Assembly (NCBI GenBank): GCA_019242475.1
Contig: JAFAVK010000092.1
Coordinates: forward strand, 1 to 48,655
Source: Acidobacteriota bacterium
GTDB taxonomy: Bacteria; Acidobacteriota; Blastocatellia; Pyrinomonadales; Pyrinomonadaceae
Length of the DNA: 48,655 bases
Direction of reading: 5' to 3'
Part shown: positions 1-6,644 of the stretch, one piece after another
How the letters are laid out: every line of letters starts with the position of its first letter
Position numbering within the stretch: position 1 is the stretch's first letter
The notes under the pieces: generated by a model
The model's input: only the letters and a program-made list of their open reading frames with translations
Told to the model about the DNA's origin: nothing
Database searches by the model: none
Program-made: the position numbers and the translations under genes

Positions 1-238
1 CTACGACGTATCGGATGCGCGCGCTCCGTACGGACTTTGAATATACGATTACGTGTATGGAACGTTGAATTCTCTCTTCGGCGCGTCGCGTACGGACTCT
101 GAATATACGATTACGTGCATGGAACGCCCGATTCTCTCCCCGGCGCGTCCCGTACGGAGTCGGAATGCTCAAATACGGAGTCGGCGCGGCCGATACGGAG
201 TCGGAACGCTCGGATACGTCGGCGGCTGATTACTTCTG
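1..238. repeat. Tandem array of 20-21 bp units (array 1)
   Basis: The anchor TACGGA(C/G) or TACGTG recurs at 29, 50, 91, 112, 153, 174, 194 and 215, giving 20-21 bp steps. A higher-order 62-bp unit is seen twice (29-90 and 91-152). It is a triplet of 21+21+20 bp whose two copies differ at only a few positions. The array runs up to the stop codon of the downstream minus-strand gene at 240 and continues beyond the left window edge. No credible gene overlaps it; the short reading frame at 165-353 is a by-product of the period being near a multiple of three. Confidence 0.85.
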
Positions 239-239
239 G

Positions 240-1223
240 CTACTTCTTAAACGTGTAGCCCTTCGGGTAGAAGATTTCGGCGGCGTCGCCGGTGTTGGCG
301 ACGACGCGCACCTTGTGGAAACCCTGGTCGGGGTGGGTCGAAAGATAGGTTAGGGCGAACTGGCGGGAGAGCAGCGCGTCCAACTCGCGCAAGTACTGGT
401 CGAGGCTGACCGGCGCGCCCGTGCCCTGGAAGAAGGCGTGCCCGCCCGTCTCGTCCGACAGCCTTTGGAGCGAGCCCTGGCCGTTGCCGACGAGCAGCGC
501 GTCGCCCCCGCTCACGCTCGGCGCGTACATCGCGTAGACGGCGACGCCGAGCCTCTGCGACTCGTTGATTAGGCGCTGCAAGTCGAGGCTCTGCGCCGGC
601 GAGGAGTTCGTCAGGCCGCGCGAGAGGTCGATGCCGTCGCTCAAGACCAGGACGGCGCGGCGGCCGACGGGCAGCGACTCGAAACGCTTGACCGCGTCCC
701 TCGTCAGGGAGAAGGGGTTATAAGGCGAGGCCGCGGTCGAGGAGAGCGGGATGCGCAGCGACTGCGACGCGCGTTCGAGGTCGTTCGTGAACTTCTGCCG
801 GACGCGGAGCGAGCCCGAGCTTAAATACCCGACCATCACGCGCGAGCCCGGCGGGAGCTTGCGCACGAAGGAGGCGATGCCCTTAATCTCATTGCTGATG
901 GACGAGATGAGGTCGTCCTGGATGAGCACGGCCAGCGTCAGGGGCGAGCGCCCCGCCCCGCGGACGGCCAGAATCTCCTGCCGCTCGCCGTCCTCGAAGA
1001 TTTGCAGGTCGTCGAGGTAGCTCACCTCGGCCTGCTGCGCGCGCTCGGGCAGGCGCAGCGTCACGGGGATGGTCACCGTGCGCACGTCGCGCCGCGCCTC
1101 CGCACGCCCGCCGTTGCCGTTGCCGCCGCCGTCATGCTTCTGCCCGCGCGCGTCGGCGGCCGTGCCCGCACACGCGAGCAGCACGGACAGCGCGACGGCA
1201 AGATTTCTGTAGGGTCTCCTCAT
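240..1223 (-). CDS. Secreted VWA-domain protein (acidobacterial VWFA-related family)
   Basis: 327 residues from the ATG at 1223. An earlier in-frame start at 1253 exists, but GAGGAGG four to five bases before 1223 decides the start. The N-terminus (RRPYRN, then a hydrophobic stretch ending near residue 25) is a signal peptide. A Gly/Asn-rich linker follows, then a beta-rich segment and a von Willebrand A fold: the first MIDAS-like element is a degenerate DDLISSIS, and the second strand carries VLVLSDGID. The layout matches the VWFA-related family I know mainly from Acidobacteria. Members are exported and of unknown role. The MIDAS Asp-x-Ser-x-Ser is not intact, so metal binding is doubtful. 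The gene is transcribed away from the coiled-coil gene at 1344 and ends against a 21-bp repeat array. Confidence 0.85.
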   Translation of the reverse strand: MRRPYRNLAVALSVLLACAGTAADARGQKHDGGGNGNGGRAEARRDVRTVTIPVTLRLPERAQQAEVSYLDDLQIFEDGERQEILAVRGAGRSPLTLAVLIQDDLISSISNEIKGIASFVRKLPPGSRVMVGYLSSGSLRVRQKFTNDLERASQSLRIPLSSTAASPYNPFSLTRDAVKRFESLPVGRRAVLVLSDGIDLSRGLTNSSPAQSLDLQRLINESQRLGVAVYAMYAPSVSGGDALLVGNGQGSLQRLSDETGGHAFFQGTGAPVSLDQYLRELDALLSRQFALTYLSTHPDQGFHKVRVVANTGDAAEIFYPKGYTFKK

Positions 1224-1266
1224 CGCCCCTCCTCGGGCCAGCCTTCGCCTCACGCGAGGCTCTGCT

Positions 1267-1272
1267 ATTATA
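1267..1272 (-). promoter_or_regulatory. -10 box for the VWA gene
   Basis: A perfect TATAAT on the minus strand about 44 bases before the ATG at 1223. The -35 region 17 bases upstream (TACGTT) is poor. The same AT-rich patch reads TATTAT on the plus strand and could also serve the divergent gene at 1344. Confidence 0.5.
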
Positions 1273-1343
1273 GCTTTTCGGCCGTGCGAAACGTATCGGG
1301 GTCGTGCCGCGAAGGCTTTACGGCGCGGTGTGACTGAGGTTTG

Positions 1344-2168
1344 ATGCCGAAAATCGTCGGGGGAGTTCGGCGGGCTTTGGGCGAGAAGGGTAACAGGCTC
1401 ACTGCGGGCGACCGCTGGCAGGCGTGGCTGCTGCGCTGGTCGCCGCTGCTCGTCTTCCTTCTGGTGACGCTGCCGCTGCCGGCCTACTTCTTCTTCCGGT
1501 ACTTGACCGTGACGGAGAACCCGGGCGAAGAACTCCTCGTCGCCTTCTCCACGTTCGGCCTCTTCGCGGTCTTCGGCGCCGTGGCCGCCTTCCTCGTCGT
1601 CATGTACCGGCGCCTCTGGGAGCGGCGGCTGCGCGAGCGTCTGGCCGCCGACGGCGTGACCGCCGACGAGCTTTCGCTCTTCGAGTCGGAACTGTCGAAA
1701 GAGCAGCGGCGCACGCTCCGAGAGATGGAGGCGCGCAACCCTCTGCTCGCCGACGCCTACCGCGAGACGCTCGCCGCGCGCCTGACGGCCGCCCGCGTGC
1801 TCGCGCGCTCACGCTCTGACGCCGAGCAGGTCGAGCGCCGCCTGCAAAGCCTCTCGGGGCTCCAGGCCAAAGGCCGCGCCGAAGTCGAAGAGGATTTGGG
1901 GAAAGACCGCGAGCGGCTGGAGCGCGTCCGGCGCGAGGCCGACGAGCACGCGCGGGAGTTGGACGCGCGCCTCCAACTCATCGAGGCCGTCGCCAGCCGC
2001 GACGCCAGCCAGGCCGAGACCGAGCTGGCCCTTAAACGCCTCGGCAACGTCCGCGACCACCGCCCGCTCGCCCTCGACACAGTGCGCGAGAGTCAGCAGG
2101 CTTTGGAAGAGATCGAACAGGAGACGCGCCAACTCCCAGACCCGCCCGAGCCGCGCCCGGGCGTCTGA
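1344..2168 (+). CDS. Inner-membrane protein with two membrane helices and a long coiled coil
   Basis: 274 residues from ATG 1344, preceded by GAGG at 1336. A TTG directly before it is an alternative start. Two hydrophobic helices lie at about residues 32-55 and 64-87, separated by a short loop, so both termini probably face the cytoplasm. From about residue 110 to 260 the chain is almost entirely charged heptads (Glu/Arg/Leu/Ala), a long coiled coil, ending in a Pro-rich tail. I recognise no named family. The architecture suggests a scaffold or a partner in envelope or cytoskeletal organisation, but nothing in the sequence fixes the role. It is convergent with the AlkZ-like gene, with 29 bases between their stops. 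Confidence 0.75.
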   Translation: MPKIVGGVRRALGEKGNRLTAGDRWQAWLLRWSPLLVFLLVTLPLPAYFFFRYLTVTENPGEELLVAFSTFGLFAVFGAVAAFLVVMYRRLWERRLRERLAADGVTADELSLFESELSKEQRRTLREMEARNPLLADAYRETLAARLTAARVLARSRSDAEQVERRLQSLSGLQAKGRAEVEEDLGKDRERLERVRREADEHARELDARLQLIEAVASRDASQAETELALKRLGNVRDHRPLALDTVRESQQALEEIEQETRQLPDPPEPRPGV

Positions 2169-2175
2169 AGGGCTT

Positions 2176-2193
2176 GATTTGAGATTTCAAATC
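2176..2193. repeat. Convergent-gene palindrome GATTTGA-N4-TCAAATC
   Basis: A perfect 7-4-7 inverted repeat placed between the stop codons of the convergent genes at 2168 and 2198. The same TTTGAAATTTCAAA-type sequence recurs at 5914, 9446 and 17442. There is no T-tract, so it is not a classical terminator by itself. Confidence 0.7.
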
Positions 2194-2197
2194 ACGG

Positions 2198-3022
2198 CTA
2201 CAGGCGTTCGAGCCTCTCTTCAAAATCCGCCAGACGGTAGACGCCATCTTCGACGCGCACGGCGTAACCCTCACGCACCAGCGCGTGATTGCCCTTGCCC
2301 GCGTCGGGGCGCGAGAGTCCCGTCACCTTTGCCAGCTCGCCGCGCAGGGACATGCCGGCGCCCTCAAGGTAGGCGCGCGCCACTTCGCGCAGGGCCTCTT
2401 CCCTGCCCACCTTCTGCGACAGCTCTTCGGCGAAGCGCCCTTCGCTGAGCGCCCAGATGTACGTGAACCAGGGCTCGTACAAGACCTCCTGCGGGATGAC
2501 CTTGAGCGTCCGCTGCAACTCGTCCAAAGCGCGCGTGAAGCGCGGGCGCTCCGTCACCTTCGACGCCTCGCGCAGGTCGCAGGTCGCCATCTCCCACTCC
2601 CTGCGCAGAACCTTCAGCACCGCGCGCGCGTCGTCCGAAAGCGCCTTGCCTTCGGCGCGCCGCGCGACGCCCCAGAGCGCGTTGAAGTGCGGGACGAGGC
2701 GACGCGCGACGAAGGTCGCGCGGTTCTTCGTCAGCTTCGCGTAGTAGACGCGCCCGCGCCGCATCAGCTCGTCCTTCAAGACCCACGTCAGACTGCTCTC
2801 CGGGTCTTTCTGCACGTTGCGCGGCATGTGCGCGTCGCGCCGCCCGCAGACCGCCACGTAGAGCGAAGGCCCGGGCCGCCGCGCGTCCGTCATCGTCGCG
2901 CAGAAGCCCGCGGCCTCGACCAGCTTCTCGCCGTCGGCCGCCGTCTCGACGCGCGCCTCCGGCTCGCGCCGCCAAGCGCGGTCTCGGAATAGTTCGACCT
3001 CTTCTGGAAGGGCCTTCAACAT
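2198..3022 (-). CDS. AlkZ-related winged-helix protein
   Basis: 274 residues from ATG 3022. A TTG start at 3064 would add 14 residues but would place the start inside the -35 region of the divergent secretin promoter, so I prefer 3022. The region around residues 70-125 ([43 protein letters not shown]) resembles the AlkZ-related/winged-helix DNA-binding family. That family is related to the YcaQ/AlkZ glycosylases that unhook interstrand crosslinks. A basic winged-helix-like segment ends the protein ([23 protein letters not shown]). The catalytic Gln-x-Gln of true AlkZ enzymes is not evident, so glycosylase activity should not be assumed. Family assignment is from memory of pattern only. Confidence 0.6.
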   Translation of the reverse strand: MLKALPEEVELFRDRAWRREPEARVETAADGEKLVEAAGFCATMTDARRPGPSLYVAVCGRRDAHMPRNVQKDPESSLTWVLKDELMRRGRVYYAKLTKNRATFVARRLVPHFNALWGVARRAEGKALSDDARAVLKVLRREWEMATCDLREASKVTERPRFTRALDELQRTLKVIPQEVLYEPWFTYIWALSEGRFAEELSQKVGREEALREVARAYLEGAGMSLRGELAKVTGLSRPDAGKGNHALVREGYAVRVEDGVYRLADFEERLERL

Positions 3023-3046
3023 TTTCCAGAAAATCGCTAGCCAACC

Positions 3047-3105
3047 TTGACAATCACCGGTCAACTCTGTTTAATCAATCATGTCTGCTCATATTTTTGA
3101 GCAGA
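3047..3105 (+). promoter_or_regulatory. Near-consensus sigma70 promoter and 5' hairpin of the secretin gene
   Basis: TTGACA (3047-3052), a 17-base spacer, then TTTAAT (3070-3075), placing transcription start near 3082. Immediately at that point lies a perfect 8-bp stem with a 6-base loop, TCTGCTCA/TGAGCAGA (3084-3091 and 3098-3105). It would sit at the extreme 5' end of the mRNA, where such hairpins often stabilise transcripts. The leader to the proposed TTG start is about 117 bases. Confidence 0.75.
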
Positions 3106-3198
3106 GTCGAGCGTTTTTCGCCCCTTTTCCACGCAAGCGTCCACGAACCAAAGCCTTCCCGTATGTCCCCAAAGGCCACGCCGATTCGGAGGTGCAAC

Positions 3199-5904
3199 TT
3201 GGCCGGCAGCATAACAGAACGCCCCACGCGGCGCACAACCCTTCGCCTCGCCTCAAGCCTGCTCACGCTCTGCCTGCTCGCGCCGGCCGCCGCCGCCTGG
3301 GCGGGCAAGGGGCAGAAGAACTACAAGGAAGGCTTGCGGCAGGAGTCGGCGCAGCAGTGGGAGAAGGCGGCCGAGGAGTTCTCGCTCGCCGCCGCGGCCG
3401 AGCCCTCGAACAGCGAGTACCAGCTCCACCTCCGCCGCGCGCTCTTCAACGCCTCGCAGCAGTTCTCGCAGCAGGGCGCGACGCTCATGGAGCGCGGCGA
3501 CTACCTCGGCGCCTACAACGCCTTCCGCCGCGCCTACGGCTACGACCCCGCGAACGAGCTGGCGCGCTCGATGATGGAGCGCGCCTTCAAACTTCAGACC
3601 GGCAAGGGCGAGAGCGAGGACGCCGAACGCGCCGCGCCCGCCGCGCGGCCGCAGACCGCGGCGCGCCTCCGGCCCACGGCCTTCGAGACGAACGGCCGCG
3701 CGGACGACGCGCTCCCGGCGGCGCCCCGCAACGAGCAGTTGCAGTCGATCCAGTACGGCGGCGACCTCGAAAAGTTCATCCGCTACCTCGCGCGCCAGCT
3801 CAGGCTCAACGTCGTCTTCGACCGCGACTTCCCCAAGCGCGAGGTCACCGTTGACCTCATCGACGTGTCGGCCGCGCAGGCGCTCGACTACATCTTCCTG
3901 ACGCAGGGCCTCTTCTTCCAGAAGCTCTCCGCGCGCACCATCATCGTCGCCGACCAGATCAAGCGCCCGCAGTACCAGCAGCTCGTCCTGCGCACCTTCT
4001 ACCTCTACAACGTAGACCCGAACGACGCCAAGACGCTCATCACGGCCTCCATCCCGCCGCAGGCCGGGCGCCAGCCGGTCATCACCGCCAACAAGGCGAC
4101 CAACTCCATCACCGTCCGCGACACGCCCGAGAACGTCCGCCTCGTCGCAGACCTTTTGCGCTCCATCGACAAGGAGCGCGCAGAGGTCGTGATGGACGTG
4201 AACATCTTCGAGGTCTCGCGCGAAGACCTCATGCAGTTCGGCAACCAGATCGGCACGGGCGACACGCTGACGAACCTCGGCGGCATCCAGAAGGGCCTGA
4301 ACGTCTTCGGCGGCAGCCGCGAGGTCGTGACCCAGGCACTCTCGTCAGTCCCGACGGCGCTGGGCGCGGCCTTCATCGTCCCGCCGACGGCGCTCTCGGC
4401 CTTGCAGCGCCGCGACAACACGCGGCTCGTCGCCTCGACGCAGGTGCACGCCTTCGACGGCGAGAAGTCCACCGCGCACATCGGCCAGCGCGTCCCCGTC
4501 CAGACCGCTTCGGTCACGCCCTACGGCTCCGTCTCGACCGGCGACGGCAACAACGTGCAGCAGGGCGCGACGCAGGGTTTGTTCGGCGGCAGCGGCTACC
4601 CCGTCATCCAGTACGAGAAGACGGGCCTGACGCTTGAGTTCACGCCGCAGGTCTTCCCCAACCTCGACGTGCAGGTGAAGATGGCGATCAAGTCGAACGA
4701 CGTGACGCGGACGGCGGGCGCGGCCGCCCTGACGCCCACCTTCACCGAGCGGGACATCGAGGGCACGGCGCGCATCCAGAACAACCGCACGATGATGATC
4801 GCGAGCGTGGCGCAGAGCCAGCAGTCGCGCGGCCGGCAGGGCCTGCCGCTCGTCGGGCTCGTCCCCGTGCTCGGCCAGATGTTCACCGCGCCGCGGCGCG
4901 ACGACACGCAGACGGACATCGTCATCGCCGTCACGCCGCACGTCATGCGCGCCTCTTCGGTCAACCCCGAGGACGAGGAGATGCACCCTTCGGGGACGCT
5001 CCAGACGCCGACCACCGGCACGCTCGAAGCGATGATGACCGAGCTCGTGCGCGAGGAGCAGTTGGCCGCCGCGCGCACGCTCCCGACGCACGCCAACGTC
5101 GAGCTGACCTCCGCGGCGGACGAGCCGGCGGTGACGGCCAGGCCCGCTTCGCTTCGTGCAACGCCGGCCGGCGCGAAAGTCGAGCCCGACGCCGAACCGA
5201 CCTTCATTCCCGCGCCGAAGGAGCTGTTGGGAGGCGCCGCGCCCGCCGCGAGCCCAGACACTTCGGCCCCGTCTGACGAGCCGACCCGGCCGTCTGGAAG
5301 TGCGAAGGTCGTGCCCGGCGACTCGCTCTTCTCCTTCGCGCAGCAGGCGCCGGCCACGCGCACGGCCGCGTCTTTGAACGACCGCGCGGCGACCGTCCGG
5401 GACGCCTCCCTGACTTCGGAAGCCCCGGCCGCCGCGCCGGTCTCGGTCATCACGGAGAAGCCTTTGACGGATAGCGCCGCGGCGACGGCGACGAGCGCCG
5501 CCTCGCTCCGCCTGATGTCCGACCCGACCCCTCTGCGCGTGGGCGAGCGCAGGCAGCTCAAGGTTCTACTCAAGACGGACGCGCCGCTCGGCCTGCTCGC
5601 GCTCAGCTTCCGGCTCGACCAGCGCGTGCTCGCGCTGCGCTCGGTCGGCGCCGGCACGCTCTCCACTCCCGAAGGCGCGCGCGTCACGCACACGCTGACG
5701 CCCGAGGGGCTGCTGCTCGTCAGCGTCGCGCCGCCGGCGTCGCCCTTGAGCGGCGCGGGCGTGCTGCTCACCTTCGAGGTCGAGGGCCTCGCGGCCGGCG
5801 CCGAGGCGCTGCGCTTCGACGCCGACGACGTGCACCTCGTCGCGACCGATGGACGCAAGGTTCTCGTCAAGGTGATGACGGATCAGATTTCGGTCAGGGA
5901 ATAA
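3199..5904 (+). CDS. Outer-membrane secretin with N-terminal TPR and C-terminal cohesin-like domain
   Basis: 901 residues if translation starts at TTG 3199, which has GGAGGTG (3188-3194) five bases upstream. The ATG at 3163 and the TTG at 3097 lack a ribosome site. This start gives a clean signal peptide: basic RPTRR, a hydrophobic core, and a likely cut after AWA. Domains in order: TPR-like repeats (about 40-135), N0/STN-like domain (about 190-255), N1 secretin domain (about 263-325), secretin core (about 400-580) with the hallmark VPVLGQMF, a low-complexity Ala/Pro linker, and a cohesin-like beta-sandwich (about 770-900). It belongs to the GspD/PilQ superfamily and would form a multimeric gated pore in the outer membrane. 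No other type II secretion or pilus gene is adjacent, so its machine is encoded elsewhere or it acts as an orphan. Confidence 0.88.
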   Translation: MAGSITERPTRRTTLRLASSLLTLCLLAPAAAAWAGKGQKNYKEGLRQESAQQWEKAAEEFSLAAAAEPSNSEYQLHLRRALFNASQQFSQQGATLMERGDYLGAYNAFRRAYGYDPANELARSMMERAFKLQTGKGESEDAERAAPAARPQTAARLRPTAFETNGRADDALPAAPRNEQLQSIQYGGDLEKFIRYLARQLRLNVVFDRDFPKREVTVDLIDVSAAQALDYIFLTQGLFFQKLSARTIIVADQIKRPQYQQLVLRTFYLYNVDPNDAKTLITASIPPQAGRQPVITANKATNSITVRDTPENVRLVADLLRSIDKERAEVVMDVNIFEVSREDLMQFGNQIGTGDTLTNLGGIQKGLNVFGGSREVVTQALSSVPTALGAAFIVPPTALSALQRRDNTRLVASTQVHAFDGEKSTAHIGQRVPVQTASVTPYGSVSTGDGNNVQQGATQGLFGGSGYPVIQYEKTGLTLEFTPQVFPNLDVQVKMAIKSNDVTRTAGAAALTPTFTERDIEGTARIQNNRTMMIASVAQSQQSRGRQGLPLVGLVPVLGQMFTAPRRDDTQTDIVIAVTPHVMRASSVNPEDEEMHPSGTLQTPTTGTLEAMMTELVREEQLAAARTLPTHANVELTSAADEPAVTARPASLRATPAGAKVEPDAEPTFIPAPKELLGGAAPAASPDTSAPSDEPTRPSGSAKVVPGDSLFSFAQQAPATRTAASLNDRAATVRDASLTSEAPAAAPVSVITEKPLTDSAAATATSAASLRLMSDPTPLRVGERRQLKVLLKTDAPLGLLALSFRLDQRVLALRSVGAGTLSTPEGARVTHTLTPEGLLLVSVAPPASPLSGAGVLLTFEVEGLAAGAEALRFDADDVHLVATDGRKVLVKVMTDQISVRE

Positions 5905-5913
5905 AAGGCAGGA

Positions 5914-5927
5914 TTTGAAATTTCAAA
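5914..5927. repeat. Perfect palindrome TTTGAAATTTCAAA between convergent genes
   Basis: A 14-bp perfect palindrome, two TTTGAAA heptamers in opposite orientation, between the secretin stop and the response-regulator stop at 5931. Same family as 2176, 9446 and 17442. Confidence 0.7.
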
Positions 5928-5930
5928 CCG

Positions 5931-6317
5931 TCAGTTGCCGCGCCCGGCTTTGCGCGCGCGGCTCTGTTCGAGGGCGCGGGCGACGCTCCGCTCGACGGCT
6001 TCGAGGGTGAAGGGTTTGAGGATGAAGTCGAAGGCGCCGAGGCGCATGAGCCCTTCGGCGTGGTCGCGGTCGCCGATGCCGGAGATGACGATGACGGGCG
6101 TCTGGGGCTGTTCGCTCCGGAGGTGGCCGAGTAGTTCGAGGCCGCTCAGGCCGGGCATCGAGATGTCTGTGAGCACCGCGTCGTAGGTCTGCTCGCCGAG
6201 GTAGGCGAGCGCCTGCTCGGCCGTGGCCGCGGCGTGGCACATGTGCTCCTCCGCGAAGAGGTCGTAGAGCACGTCGCGCACGGCGTCTTCGTCGTCAACG
6301 ATCAGGATTGCGGCCAT
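5931..6317 (-). CDS. Single-domain response regulator (CheY-like)
   Basis: 128 residues from ATG 6317 with GTGGAG just upstream; a GTG 12 bases earlier is less likely. One receiver domain and nothing else: acidic pocket D8-D9, phospho-acceptor D51 in VLTDISMPG, switch Ser79 in VIVISG, and K101 in ILKPF. Short Arg/Gly-rich tail. It would accept phosphate from a histidine kinase and act by protein-protein contact; no output domain and no kinase gene is nearby. Convergent with the secretin gene, with a palindrome between the stops. Confidence 0.9.
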   Translation of the reverse strand: MAAILIVDDEDAVRDVLYDLFAEEHMCHAAATAEQALAYLGEQTYDAVLTDISMPGLSGLELLGHLRSEQPQTPVIVISGIGDRDHAEGLMRLGAFDFILKPFTLEAVERSVARALEQSRARKAGRGN

Positions 6318-6434
6318 CGTCTCCACCACGCGGCGCCGTCAATGCACGCCGCCGGGGCAAACCCCTCCGCGGGTCTCTGCCCCGTCAACAGCTTCAAACG
6401 TCTCTTCAAGGCCGGGAGGTTTAAGGGCGGACGA

Positions 6435-6440
6435 ATACTA
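6435..6440 (-). promoter_or_regulatory. Extended -10 box upstream of the response regulator
   Basis: TG-T-TAGTAT on the minus strand, about 118 bases before ATG 6317. No recognisable -35. The leader between them holds nothing I can name. A GGCAAACC in this leader recalls a cyclic-di-GMP riboswitch, but the rest of the motif is missing. Confidence 0.35.
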
Positions 6441-6478
6441 ACACAGCGAGCGGGGCGAGCGTGAGCGGGGGTCAGAAA

Positions 6479-6643
6479 GTAGGCAGTAGGCAGTAGGCAG
6501 TTAAGACCGGAAGCCTACTTAAAACGCGGATAGATGAATCGAGGGCGGCGAGTTGAACGACTCGCCGCCCTCGATTCGTTGAGACCTGTTTCGTTAAAAC
6601 CTTCTTGCTCTCAACTGCCTACTGCCATCTGCCTACTGCCTTA
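6479..6643. repeat. Inverted heptamer arms (AGTAGGC) around a 17-bp hairpin
   Basis: Left arm 6479-6505 is three AGTAGGC-type heptamers. Right arm 6609-6643 is the inverted form and ends one base before the stop codon of the gene at 6645. In the centre is a perfect 17-bp stem (6536-6552 and 6561-6577) with the core GGCGGCGAG, an 8-base loop, then CTCGCCGCC. The element is the sister of 38895-39066. No T-run follows the stem, so intrinsic termination is possible but not classical. The rest of the 327-base gap (6318-6644) holds the response-regulator leader. Confidence 0.85.
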
Positions 6644-6644
6644 C

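Noticed and set aside
1..238. CRISPR array
   Set aside because: The 20-21 bp units are contiguous with no unique spacers; the same holds for arrays 2 and 3.
6318..6434. Cyclic-di-GMP riboswitch suggested by GGCAAACC
   Set aside because: The second conserved half (GACGCAAAGCC) and the stems are missing, and the strand is opposite to the gene.
6536..6577. Classical rho-independent terminator
   Set aside because: Strong stem but no U-tract on either side; kept only as part of the repeat element.
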